A model generated the notes under the pieces. That model saw nothing but the letters and a program-made list of their open reading frames with translations. It was not told the origin of the DNA and did not search any database. A stretch of 35,173 nt of DNA from Lentzea indica (GTDB lineage Bacteria > Actinomycetota > Actinomycetes > Mycobacteriales > Pseudonocardiaceae), in the NCBI RefSeq assembly GCF_012184385.1, contig NZ_VSRL01000075.1, positions 1-35,173 on the forward strand. Direction: 5' to 3'. The translations under genes were made by a program, and so were the position numbers. Shown here piece by piece: positions 23,216 to 31,186 of the stretch. Numbering within the stretch: position 1 is the first letter of the stretch; each line of letters begins with the position of its first letter.

Positions 23216-23823
23216 CCATCACCGCTCACACCGACGGCCGCACGGCGTCCATCTCCGCCGGACTGTTCGCGCTCAGTCTCTTCGGGACGGTCGCGAGCGT
23301 GAACGTCAGCAACGACCTGGCCTGGTGGCAGGAGGCCGCAAACCGTTCCTCGGGAACGATTTCCGCGTTCTTCGCCGTCGGGGCCGCGGTCCTGTTCGGA
23401 ATCCTGCTCACCCATCTCACCTACGGCACGACGTCGGCCTGGCTGGCCACCGCACGCACGCTCGGCATCGCGGTCGTGGCGGGCCTGCTCGTGTCGGCGG
23501 CCCTGCGCGGGGTCATCGCGCATCTGACCGATCACGAGCAACTGCCGCTGCCGTCAGCGGACGTGCTGAACTACTCGACGGCGTTGAACCACATGCTGCT
23601 CAACGTTCCTGTGATGGCAGCGCTCGCGCTGACCATCGGGGCGATCTCCGTCACGAACCTGCGCGCCACACCCTGGCTCGGTTACGTCGGCTTGGTCTGC
23701 GCGATCGTCGTCCTGGCCGCAGTGGGGTTGCAGATCGGCGCCTACGCGATTCCCGCGGTGCTGCTGTGGGCGCTGTGCCAGGCCGTCGCGCTCTGGCACA
23801 GCACCTCCAGTGATCAGGCGTGA
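23212..23823 (+). CDS. Integral membrane protein, about five to six helices (203 aa)
   Basis: Hydrophobic segments at about 13-30, 47-66, 78-97, 124-143, 152-172 and 175-196. No recognised family motif; no signal peptide. ATG 23212 lies in the stop of the VOC gene, so it is part of the TetR-controlled unit. An inducible pair of a small VOC protein and a membrane protein suggests toxin or xenobiotic handling (inference). The 3' end overlaps the convergent hydrolase gene by 10 bp. Confidence 0.8.
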   Translation: MTITAHTDGRTASISAGLFALSLFGTVASVNVSNDLAWWQEAANRSSGTISAFFAVGAAVLFGILLTHLTYGTTSAWLATARTLGIAVVAGLLVSAALRGVIAHLTDHEQLPLPSADVLNYSTALNHMLLNVPVMAALALTIGAISVTNLRATPWLGYVGLVCAIVVLAAVGLQIGAYAIPAVLLWALCQAVALWHSTSSDQA

Positions 23824-24640
23824 GGACAGGTGTCCCGGTACACCGAGATGAGCGTGTTCGGCGCCGGGGCCGGACACAGGAACTGGTCGTAGCGGACGTC
23901 GTCGTCCACGAACCGCTTGAGCCACGACAACGTGTACTTCCGCACCGTCACGTTGTCACTGCGGGGAGCCGAGTGGTCGCCGCCGCGCAGTTCCAGGAAC
24001 GCCTTGTCGGGCGCGGCCGTCATCGAGTTGTAGAACGGCGTCGAGTGCTGGGAGTTGGGGGCGGTGGGATCGTTCTGGCCTCCGAGCACCATGGTCGGCA
24101 CCTGGACCGTCGGCCAGCTCTTGGTGCTGTGCCAGCCGGCCAACGGAATCGAGGCCTGCAGGGCGGGACGCGTCGCGGCGGCGCGCAACGCTCCCCCGCC
24201 GCCATCGAGTGGCCCATCACGGCGAGCCGCGAGGCGTCGACGCGAGGGTTGGTGCGGACCACGTAGTCGAGGGCGGCGAGCAGCTGGCGGCCACGGCTGT
24301 CGGGGTCGTCCCAGCCTGACAGGGTGTTGATGGTGATCACCACGAACCCGTAGGACGCCAGCCGCGGTCCGAAGTGCGCGACGGACGACTGGGTCGCGGT
24401 GAAGCCGGGTGAGATGGCGACCGCGCCGAACGTGAGATCACTGGTCGGGGTGTAGACCGTGCCGCCGCCGAAGTTCGACTGACGGGCGACGGCGGCCTGG
24501 GTCACGGCGAACGTGCCCCGGGAGGCCTCGACAGATGCGGCCGTGGGTGCAGGGCCGCGTTCGTAGGGGTTGGCCGCCGCGGAGGCGGTGGCCGGGATCA
24601 GCGCCAGGATGAGCGCCGCAAGCACAGCTTTGATGCGCAC
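23814..24640 (-). pseudogene. Secreted PET hydrolase/cutinase-like polyester hydrolase, one-base frameshift
   Basis: GTG 24640 (GAGGT upstream) starts a Sec signal peptide (ending ATASA). The mature start NPYERGPAPT is that of Thermobifida cutinases, LCC and PETases. The first frame reads to the nucleophile GHSM (Ser145), then breaks. The second frame resumes LRAAATRPALQASIPLAGWH and runs to CPHA at 23814. Restoring one G near 24205 gives GHSMGGGGAL and a 275-residue enzyme. Triad Ser145, Asp191 (GGQNDPTAP) and His223 (RGGDHSAP); Phe80 (SPGFTA) and Trp170 fit the PETase aromatic clamp, and Cys256/Cys272 the C-terminal disulphide. Ser224 after the catalytic His matches Ideonella PETase (S238), whereas Thermobifida enzymes have Phe. 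Real mutation or sequencing error is unresolved. Confidence 0.85.
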
Positions 24641-24729
24641 GACGATGTACACCTCGATTGGTTGCAGGGGAACCAAAAGCGACGGCGACCCCACGCTACC
24701 GCCCAGTAGCCTCGCTGGGGTTCGGCCAC

Positions 24730-25014
24730 ATGGATGGTGCTTTCGACGGAATCCGGGTTGTTGATTTCCCGTCGGTGGTGATGGGGTCGCTCGCCGCATG
24801 AGCAACCTGACCCTGGCGCTCGACCGCAACGAGCGCGCCATCGCGGTGGATCCGAAGGGTGAACGCGGGAAGAAGATCTTCCGCGAGCTCGTCGCCACGG
24901 CGGGCATGACGCCCGGCGGAACTCGGTTACGCAGAGCAGCAGATCGCTCGATTGTCGTCCGATGGAGTCACCGCAGCGGCGGTATACGTCGAATCGACTG
25001 GCGCACAAGGGTGA
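24730..25014 (+). pseudogene. Remnant of a CaiB/BaiF-type CoA-transferase with large internal deletions
   Basis: Three collinear blocks of a family III CoA-transferase survive. ATG 24730 gives DGIRVVDFPSVVMGSLAA, the standard N-terminus, then TGA. In another frame from about 24798 comes LALDRNERAIAVDPKGERGK and IFRELVATAG, matching the family's 'NRNKRSIALDLK' region. Back in the first frame at 24919, ELGYAEQQIARLSSDGV is the usual C-terminal end, with TGA at 25012. About 40 codons between blocks one and two and well over 250 between two and three are missing from a normal 380-400 residue enzyme. This accounts for the 378-bp stretch without an intact gene (24641-25018). Confidence 0.7.
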
Positions 25015-25018
25015 TCGC

Positions 25019-26956
25019 GTGCCCACTCGGAGACAGTTCCTCGTTCTGAGCTCCACAGCAGCTCTCACCAGTCTGCTGTCCGAGACTCCCGCGTCCGCTG
25101 CCGACGCCATCGCCCAGCCGTACGCGTCGTACTGGCACCCCGCGACGATCCTCGACTGGGATCCGTCGACGGACAGGGACGCGAAGTACAACCGCAGCAC
25201 GGTGCCGCTGGCGAAGCGTGTCGTCCCGGCCAGACCGGCCAACGCGCACGCCCACGCCGGCGAGGCACGGGTGCAGGCGCTGGTGGCGTACGCGCCGACG
25301 AGCAACAACCCGGCGCAGGGCTCGCTCGACATGAACTACTACGCCACGAACTACTGGCAGTACATCGACGAGCTGGTGTTCTGGGGCGGTTCCGCGTCCG
25401 AGGGCCTGATCCTCGCGCCGAACCCGACCGTGACCGACGCCGCGCACCGCAACGGAGTGCGGGTGATCGGCAACGTGTTCCTCCCGCCCACCGCGTACGG
25501 CGGCCAGATCCAGTGGGTCCGCGACTTCGTGAAGCGCGAGGGCGACAGGTTCCCGGTGGCTGACAAGATGATCCAGGTCGCGCGTCACCACGGGTTCGAC
25601 GGCTGGTTCCTCAACCAGGAGACGGCCGGCGGCAACGCCCAGCTGGCGCAGGACATGCGCGACTTCATCGTGTACATGAAGAAGAGCGGGCTGCGGGTCA
25701 TCTGGTACGACGCGATGACCGACTCCGGCAGCGTCTCGTGGCAGAACGCCTTGACCGCGCGGAACCGGATGTTCTTCGAGCAGTCCGACGAGATGTTCCT
25801 GAACTTCTGGTGGAGCACGCAGGGTCTGGCGAACTCGGCCGCACTGGCGGGGCAGATGGGTCGCAGCCCGTACGACCTGGCGTCCGGTGTGGACGTCGAG
25901 GCCAACGGCTACAACACGAGCGTCGGCTGGGCCTCGGTCTTCCCCGAAGGCAAGCCGCACACCACCTCACTCGGCTTCTACCGTCCGGAGTGGACGTTCA
26001 AGTCCTCGACCGGGCCTGCTGACTTCTACGTGCGCGACAACAGGTTCTGGGTCGGCCCGAACGGTGACCCGTCGAACACCACGACGACGGCTTCGTGGAA
26101 GGGAGTCGCGCACCACATCACCGAGCTGACGCCGATCACCTCGTTGCCGTTCGTGACGAACTTCAACACCGGGCACGGCAAGAAGTTCGCCGTCAACGGC
26201 ATCGTGCGATCCGGCCAGGCCTGGAACAACCTGTCGCTGCAGGACGTGCTGCCGACCTGGCGGTGGAGCGTCACCGGCACCGGCACGAAGGTCACGCCGT
26301 CGCTCGACTGGGACGACCCGTACGACGGCGGCACGGCGCTGAAGATCACCGGCACTCCCCTGTCGGCCAACGACGTCCGCCTGTTCGCGACGTCGCTGAA
26401 GCTGACGGGGAACAGCCAGTTCGAGATCGTGCACCGCACCGGCGCCGGTCCGTCGAGGTTGCAGGCGGTGCTCCGGTTCGGGACCGCGGAGAAGGTCCTG
26501 GACCTCGGAGGGGTGTCCGGGGCGTGGCGGCGCAGCGTCTTCCCGCTCGGCGAGCACTCGGGCACGACGCTGACCGAGATCACGCTGCGGGTGCTGCCCG
26601 GCGGTCCGGTGACCGCGTTGATCGGCAGGATCGGCGTAACGAACCCGGTCATGACGCCACCGGCGGCTCCGTCGAACGTCCGGGTCGAGCAGGTGAGCCG
26701 CACCAGCACCACGACGGTGTCGGCACGGCTCACCTGGACCCGTTCGCCCGGCGCGATCCGGCAGTACCGGGTCCACAAGTGGACCGGATCCGAGCGGATC
26801 TTCCTCGGCGGCACGACGAACGACGCGTACTTCGTGCCTGCGATCCCGTTGGCCACCGGCGAGACCGCGCAGATCGAGATCGAAGCGGTCACGGAGGCGT
26901 TCGACGTCTCGCCGCCGGCAACGGTGTCACTCTCCCAGGTCAGCGGAACACCCTGA
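25019..26956 (+). CDS. Tat-exported GH85 endo-beta-N-acetylglucosaminidase (645 aa)
   Basis: The N-terminal PTRRQFLVLSS is a twin-arginine signal ending near ASAAD. The GH85 barrel (about 35-420) contains YASYWHPATILDWDPS, LVFWGGSASEGLILAPNP and HGFDGWFLNQETAGG, whose N199-x-E201 is the substrate-assisted catalytic pair. It cleaves the chitobiose core of N-glycans. Two beta-rich modules follow (about 430-565; Fn3-like 570-645, APSNVRVEQVSRTSTTTVSA). GTG 25019 has AAGGG upstream; an in-frame ATG 24962 would lie in the CoA-transferase remnant and bury the Tat motif. A single secreted enzyme with no glycan transporter nearby. Confidence 0.92.
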   Translation: MPTRRQFLVLSSTAALTSLLSETPASAADAIAQPYASYWHPATILDWDPSTDRDAKYNRSTVPLAKRVVPARPANAHAHAGEARVQALVAYAPTSNNPAQGSLDMNYYATNYWQYIDELVFWGGSASEGLILAPNPTVTDAAHRNGVRVIGNVFLPPTAYGGQIQWVRDFVKREGDRFPVADKMIQVARHHGFDGWFLNQETAGGNAQLAQDMRDFIVYMKKSGLRVIWYDAMTDSGSVSWQNALTARNRMFFEQSDEMFLNFWWSTQGLANSAALAGQMGRSPYDLASGVDVEANGYNTSVGWASVFPEGKPHTTSLGFYRPEWTFKSSTGPADFYVRDNRFWVGPNGDPSNTTTTASWKGVAHHITELTPITSLPFVTNFNTGHGKKFAVNGIVRSGQAWNNLSLQDVLPTWRWSVTGTGTKVTPSLDWDDPYDGGTALKITGTPLSANDVRLFATSLKLTGNSQFEIVHRTGAGPSRLQAVLRFGTAEKVLDLGGVSGAWRRSVFPLGEHSGTTLTEITLRVLPGGPVTALIGRIGVTNPVMTPPAAPSNVRVEQVSRTSTTTVSARLTWTRSPGAIRQYRVHKWTGSERIFLGGTTNDAYFVPAIPLATGETAQIEIEAVTEAFDVSPPATVSLSQVSGTP

Positions 26957-27031
26957 CGTGGTCGAGCACCAGCGGGTGCCGAGAGGCAGGCGGTGTCAAG
27001 AAAACCGGGACTTCTGAACATTTCTTGCGGA

Positions 27032-27086
27032 TTGACGCTCACTGTGACCTGCGCCATGCTCGATTTGCTTGAGAGCGCTCTCCCAA
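27032..27086 (+). promoter_or_regulatory. Promoter and LacI/CebR-like operator upstream of the DUF1996 gene
   Basis: TTGACG (27032-27037) and CATGCT (27055-27060) with a 17-nt spacer form a candidate promoter. Just downstream, GAGAGCGCTCTC (27071-27082) is a perfect 12-bp palindrome inside TTGAGAGCGCTCTCCCAA, close to the TGGGAGCGCTCCCA operators bound by CebR-type LacI repressors of cellulose utilisation. Position just after the start site suits repression by road-block. Confidence 0.6.
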
Positions 27087-27111
27087 TCCTGCTGCGGAGA
27101 GGAAAGCTTCA

Positions 27112-27948
27112 ATGAGGAAGCCTCTGTTCCACCTGGCCACAGTTCTCGCACTGACAGCAGCCGCACTCAGCGTTCCCGTTGCGGCACAAGGAGAACCCGT
27201 CCGCGTCGCCGAGTTCGTCGCGGACTGCCAGCTCAGTCACCGCCTGCCGGACGACCCGATCGTCCTGCCGAACCTGCCCGGTGCCTCCCACTCCCACGAC
27301 TTCTTCGGCAACCACTCGACGAACGCCCGCTCGACCCAGCAGTCGCTGGAGGGCGCGACCGGGAACTGCGACCCTGTGGCCGACATCTCGTCGTACTGGG
27401 TGCCGACGATGTACCGGAACGACACCGCGATCGCCCCGACCGGGATCACCTTCTACTACCTCGGTGAGGGCGTGAACAACCCGGCGGCGATCCAGCCGAC
27501 GCCGTACGGGTTGAAGATCGTGGCGGGCAACGCCAAGGCCACCGGTGACAACGACAGCATCGCGCGCTGGTCGTGCCTGCACGCCGGGCACGTCAACCCG
27601 TCGAAGAACTTCGTGGAGTGCCCGGCAGGCACGATGCTCGAGACGTACCTGGACTTCCCGCAGTGCTGGGACGGCCGCAACCTCGACTCCGCCGACCACA
27701 AGTCGCACATGTCCTATCCCGTCGCCGGTGGCTGCCCGTCCAGTCACCCGGTCTCGGTGCCGAAGCTGCGGATGGTGCTGCGGTATCCGGTCAGCGGCAA
27801 CCCGTCCGGTCTCAGGTTGTCGTCGGGCACAGGGCAAACGATGCACGGCGACTTCTTCAACGTGTGGCCGCGCGCCGAGATGGAACGCCGCGTCCGCAAC
27901 TGCATCAACGTGGTGATGAAGTGCGATCACGCCGGCAACCACGGATGA
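27112..27948 (+). CDS. Secreted DUF1996 protein (278 aa)
   Basis: Sec signal peptide (1-27, ending VAAQG). The DUF1996 core has the conserved LPGASHSHDFFGNHSTNA, YWVPTMY, CWDGRNLDSADHKSHMSYP and CPSSHPVSVPKL. Several Cys/His residues are conserved, suggesting a metal site and disulphides. ATG 27112 has a GGAGAGGAAAG ribosome site. The LacI/CebR-like operator upstream and, in fungi and actinobacteria, frequent linkage to carbohydrate-binding modules point to polysaccharide-related function, but this copy has no such module. Overlaps the DUF305-like gene in ATGA. Confidence 0.9.
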   Translation: MRKPLFHLATVLALTAAALSVPVAAQGEPVRVAEFVADCQLSHRLPDDPIVLPNLPGASHSHDFFGNHSTNARSTQQSLEGATGNCDPVADISSYWVPTMYRNDTAIAPTGITFYYLGEGVNNPAAIQPTPYGLKIVAGNAKATGDNDSIARWSCLHAGHVNPSKNFVECPAGTMLETYLDFPQCWDGRNLDSADHKSHMSYPVAGGCPSSHPVSVPKLRMVLRYPVSGNPSGLRLSSGTGQTMHGDFFNVWPRAEMERRVRNCINVVMKCDHAGNHG

Positions 27949-28385
27949 TCGTGCTCCTGCTGGCAGGCCTTCTCGTGGCCTGCCAGCAGGAACCTCAACC
28001 ACCACAGAACGGTTACGGCGCAACGGAACGAGCGTTCGTGGAGCTGGCCATCGCCACCGACGAGCAGGCGCTCAAGCTGCTCGAGCTCACCGGCGAGGCC
28101 GAGCTGAAGGAGAACCGGCACACCGAGCTCGCGGAACTGAAGAAGCTGCTCGACGCGCCGTACGTGAACAACCACGCCGGGCACGACATGCCGGGCATGC
28201 CAACGGATGCGGAGATCCAGCTCGCGTCGACCAGCCCGGACGCGCTGAAGCAGTTCGTGCACGCGCATCTCACCGAATCGCTCGAGGTCGTCCGCTCGGC
28301 TCGGACGGCGATCACCCACCCGCCCACCGCCGAGGTGGTCGAGCTGATGGAACGCCACCGCACGGCGGAACTGGCGGCCGGGTGA
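27945..28385 (+). CDS. DUF305-like lipoprotein (146 aa)
   Basis: A short lipoprotein signal, MIVLLLAGLLVAC, places the lipidated Cys at 13. The mature part has the DUF305 features AGHDMPGMPTDAEIQLAS and two helical repeats (HTELAELKKLLDAP and HAHLTESLEVVRSARTAI), though divergent from the type family. ATG 27945 overlaps the DUF1996 stop (ATGA). DUF305 proteins are often linked to copper or envelope stress; here cotranscription with DUF1996 is the only context. A perfect 14-bp inverted repeat occupies codons 4-16. Confidence 0.75.
   Translation: MIVLLLAGLLVACQQEPQPPQNGYGATERAFVELAIATDEQALKLLELTGEAELKENRHTELAELKKLLDAPYVNNHAGHDMPGMPTDAEIQLASTSPDALKQFVHAHLTESLEVVRSARTAITHPPTAEVVELMERHRTAELAAG
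27956..27990 (+). other. Perfect 14-bp hairpin inside the lipoprotein signal sequence
   Basis: CCTGCTGGCAGGCC (27956-27969) and GGCCTGCCAGCAGG (27977-27990) enclose a 7-nt loop, 8 bp after the stop codon of the upstream DUF1996 gene and inside the first codons of the next. It could stop or slow the transcript so that DUF1996 is made in excess, or control translation. Confidence 0.6.
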
Positions 28386-28406
28386 AGCGCGTGACAGCGG
28401 CTGACG

Positions 28407-29066
28407 TCAGCTCGTCCGCAGGCGAATCGGCATGTCGCGTGCGATCGCCCACGTGCCCGCGAGCGCGATCAAGAACGCCGCCACCGACATCACGTGCCAG
28501 CCGGAGCCGAGCAGGGACGGGATGTTGCGGATGAACGGCAGGTTCCCCGAACCCGGAATCCGCACCGTCGTGACGATCACCAACGCCAGGCCGAGCGGCA
28601 CGGAGAAGATCCCGCCCGCGCCGAACCTGTCGAACGCCGCCGCGCAGAACATGCCGACCGTGCACCACACCAGGAACATCAGGAAGTACGCAAGCGGAGT
28701 GCCGTGCTCGTCCGCACGCCAGTCCATCAGCGTGTAGATCCCACCCTCTGCGAGGAAGCCGAGCCACGCGACCAAGGTCATCGCGAGTGCCAGCACCACG
28801 GAGAACCCGGACGTGGCAACGAGGAACTCGCGGCGCGTACGACCGTGCGCGACGGCGATCGGCAGCAGGTTGTGGATCACGTAGACACCGGCCCAGAGCA
28901 GGTACCAGCGCGCGATCTGGGACGTGACGATGTTCCACGCGCTGATCTCGACGCCGCGGAACGCCGAGACGACGAACGTGACCACGACGACGAACGCGAA
29001 GACGCAGGCCGCGACGATCGTGCTGAACGCGACGAGTGACGCGGTCACCTGACGGAAGATCTTCAC
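28407..29066 (-). CDS. ABC transporter membrane protein, six helices (219 aa)
   Basis: Hydrophobic segments at about 9-34, 45-68, 84-105, 122-148, 153-168 and 186-208. Polar connecting loops (AVAHGRTRREFLVAT) resemble the permease of YtrBCD-type transporters. GTG 29066 overlaps the ATPase stop in GTGA, so it is the third gene of a GntR-ATPase-permease operon. No specific substrate signature. Confidence 0.82.
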   Translation of the reverse strand: MKIFRQVTASLVAFSTIVAACVFAFVVVVTFVVSAFRGVEISAWNIVTSQIARWYLLWAGVYVIHNLLPIAVAHGRTRREFLVATSGFSVVLALAMTLVAWLGFLAEGGIYTLMDWRADEHGTPLAYFLMFLVWCTVGMFCAAAFDRFGAGGIFSVPLGLALVIVTTVRIPGSGNLPFIRNIPSLLGSGWHVMSVAAFLIALAGTWAIARDMPIRLRTS

Positions 29067-29938
29067 CGCTTTCCTCCGACCGGTTCGGTGAGATGGACGA
29101 ACAGGTCCTGCAACGCGATCGGGCCGAGCTCCAGTCCGAGCTGACGGGCCCGGATGAGCTGCGAGTCGTCGAGCGTGCCGTAGACCATTGCAGCTTTGGT
29201 GCGCCCCAACGACTTGCTGCCGAGCACGGTCAGCCCCGCGGTGAACTCGTCGACGTCCGAAGCACTTCCGGTGACCTCGGTGCCGCGCGACCGCAGCACG
29301 TCGGCCTCCTCCTGCAACACCAACCGGCCGCTGTCGATGATCACAACCTCTTCCAGCAGCGAGGCCAGTTCCTCGATCAGGTGCGTGGAGATGATGATGG
29401 TGCGCGGGTGCGCCATGAAGTCGTTGAGCAGCGTGTCGTAGAACGCGTACCGGGTCGGTGTGTCCATGCCGAGGTGTGACTCGTCGAGCATCGTCAGCGG
29501 TGAGCGGCTGGCGAGCCCGATCACGACGCCGAGCGCGGACCGCTGGCCCAGCGACAGCTCGCCGACCTTCGTCCTCAGCGGGATCTTGAACAGCTCGACC
29601 AGCTCATGCGCGTACGTGTCGTCCCACGTGTCCCTCCACGCCTTGCCGAAGTTGAGCGCCTCGGCGACCTTGTCCCCCTTGTCGGCGGCGTCGGGCGTGT
29701 GCCGGACGAGGCAGACGTTCCGCATCGCGCCCGCGTTCTCGAAGACCGGTTCGCCGTCGAGCTGCACCGAGCCGATCGGCCTGCGGTAGCCGGCCAGCGT
29801 CGACATCAGGCTGGTCTTGCCGGAGCCGTTGCGGCCGAGAAGCCCGTAGATCTTGTTGCCGGACAACGAAAAGCTCATGTCGTCCACAGCTGTGACGTCG
29901 CCGTAGCGCACGGTCAGGCCACTCACGTCAACCCGCAT
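29063..29938 (-). CDS. ABC transporter ATP-binding protein, YtrB-like (291 aa)
   Basis: Walker A GRNGSGKTS, a Q-loop VRHTPDA (no Gln, an unusual feature), signature LSLGQRSALGVVIGLA (LSLGQ in place of LSGGQ), Walker B LTMLDESHLGMD and H-loop IISTHLIEE. The C-terminal 80 residues form a regulatory extension. ATG 29938 is used: the GntR stop reads TGATG; a GTG one codon earlier is also possible. The loosened motifs are common in YtrB-type ATPases. Role in cell-envelope stress is the family expectation. Confidence 0.88.
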   Translation of the reverse strand: MRVDVSGLTVRYGDVTAVDDMSFSLSGNKIYGLLGRNGSGKTSLMSTLAGYRRPIGSVQLDGEPVFENAGAMRNVCLVRHTPDAADKGDKVAEALNFGKAWRDTWDDTYAHELVELFKIPLRTKVGELSLGQRSALGVVIGLASRSPLTMLDESHLGMDTPTRYAFYDTLLNDFMAHPRTIIISTHLIEELASLLEEVVIIDSGRLVLQEEADVLRSRGTEVTGSASDVDEFTAGLTVLGSKSLGRTKAAMVYGTLDDSQLIRARQLGLELGPIALQDLFVHLTEPVGGKR

Positions 29939-30303
29939 CACACGTCCCCGTTCTCGTGCTGCTCGATGCGGCGGATGACGTCGGCGAGCGGAATGCCGAT
30001 GGCACGCGCCTCCGCGACCATCGGGTCCACGACCTCACCGAAGAAGGTCTCCCGTCCCTGTGCCCGCAGCATGTCGCGAGCCTGCGTGCTCACGAACATC
30101 CCGATCCCCCTCTTCTTGTAGAGCACCCGCTCGTCCACCAGCTGCTGGAACGCCTTCGCCGCGGTCGCCGGGTTGATCCGGTAGTAGGCGGCGTACTGGT
30201 TGGTCGACATGACCTGCTCGTCCGCCTTCAACGCCCCGTTGAGCACGTCCGCCTTGATCCGGTCGGCGATCTGCCGGTAGATCGGGCTCCGGTCGTCGAA
30301 CAT
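29938..30303 (-). CDS. GntR-family regulator, YtrA subfamily (121 aa)
   Basis: The winged HTH is SPIYRQIADRIKADVLNGAL, then NQYAAYYRINPATAAKAFQQ and RVLYKKRGIGMFV. Only a short C-terminal dimer helix follows, the hallmark of the YtrA subfamily; ATP-transporter operons are their usual targets. First gene of its operon. A 24-bp inverted repeat lies 14 bp before the ATG and is the likely operator for this operon and the divergent DMT gene. Confidence 0.93.
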   Translation of the reverse strand: MFDDRSPIYRQIADRIKADVLNGALKADEQVMSTNQYAAYYRINPATAAKAFQQLVDERVLYKKRGIGMFVSTQARDMLRAQGRETFFGEVVDPMVAEARAIGIPLADVIRRIEQHENGDV

Positions 30304-30316
30304 GGCTCACTTCCTG

Positions 30317-30340
30317 GGTTCGTTACTCATGTAATGAACC
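30317..30340. promoter_or_regulatory. YtrA-type operator between gntR and the DMT transporter gene
   Basis: GGTTCGTTAC (30317-30326) and GTAATGAACC (30331-30340) form an inverted repeat with 9 of 10 matches and a 4-bp spacer. It overlaps the region where -10 boxes of both divergent genes must lie, and ends 6 bp before the DMT start codon. Confidence 0.7.
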
Positions 30341-30346
30341 ATAGCA

Positions 30347-31186
30347 GTGTCGGCGTACGATCTGCACGTGGTCGGGATCGCGATCCTCTGCGCGGTGCTC
30401 GCGGCCGGGTGCAGCGCACTCGGCGCGATGTGGCAGCACGCCGGTGTGCGGGAAATGACCGACCTGAAACTGACCTCGGCGCACCGGCTGGTGACGTCAC
30501 GCCGGTGGGTCTACGGGTTCCTGGTGCTGTTCGCGTGCGCGATCCTGCAGATCGTCGCGCTGGCACTGGCCCCGGTGTCGGTGGTCGCGCCGTTGAACGC
30601 GCTGGCCATCCCGATCATCGCGGTGGCACGGACGCGACGGCTGACCGGGCTGCTCGCGGTGTCGGTGCTGGTGGCGACGGCCGGGATCGTGGTGTTCGTG
30701 ACCATCACAGCGGGCGCGGCGGTGCCGACCGACGTGTCGCCGAAGGTGGCACTGCAGGCAGGCCAACTCGTCGTCGCGGGTGTGCTGGTGTGCACCGTCG
30801 CGGCGACCTTCAGCACCGGCGCGGTACGGGCACTGGCACTCGCCGTGGGAGCCGGGGTCGCGTACGGGCTGGTCGCGGTGCTCGTCAGGGCCGTCACGAC
30901 CGCGCTGCCGCAGATCGAGTGGATCTCGTTGCTGGCGCTGGCCGTGTCCTTCCTCGTGGGGGCGTGGTTCATCCAGCTCGGGTACGCCGCCGGCCCGCCC
31001 GATCTCGTCGTGGCCGGGCAGACCGTCGTCAACCCGATCGTCGCGGCGTGGATCGGCATCAAGCTGCTCGGCGAGGGCACGGGCATGAGCGGCCTGACCC
31101 AGGCCGGTCTCGTGATCAGCGCCATCGCCGCGGTCACCGGAACCGTCGTGCTGGCGCACTACCACCGTGTCAGGGTGGGGGCATGA
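30347..31186 (+). CDS. DMT-superfamily (NIPA/EamA-like) transporter (279 aa)
   Basis: Nine or more hydrophobic helices in two halves (for example VVGIAILCAVLAAGCSALGA, VYGFLVLFACAILQIVALAL and ISLLALAVSFLVGAWFIQLG). The C-terminal half, DLVVAGQTVVNPIVAAWIGI, resembles the repeated EamA/NIPA unit. GTG 30347. Overlaps the SDR gene in ATGA. Substrate unknown (metabolite or Mg2+ in relatives). The shared operator suggests control by the divergent GntR protein. Confidence 0.85.
   Translation: MSAYDLHVVGIAILCAVLAAGCSALGAMWQHAGVREMTDLKLTSAHRLVTSRRWVYGFLVLFACAILQIVALALAPVSVVAPLNALAIPIIAVARTRRLTGLLAVSVLVATAGIVVFVTITAGAAVPTDVSPKVALQAGQLVVAGVLVCTVAATFSTGAVRALALAVGAGVAYGLVAVLVRAVTTALPQIEWISLLALAVSFLVGAWFIQLGYAAGPPDLVVAGQTVVNPIVAAWIGIKLLGEGTGMSGLTQAGLVISAIAAVTGTVVLAHYHRVRVGA

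Noticed and set aside
24798..25049. Open frame from ATG 24798 as a separate small gene
   Set aside because: Its only recognisable part is an internal CoA-transferase block; the rest crosses a deletion junction and overlaps the GH85 start, so it is part of the remnant.
29956..31182. Long rightward frame before the atypical SDR
   Set aside because: It is antisense to gntR and out of frame with the DMT transporter; the SDR has its own ATG in the ATGA overlap at 31183.
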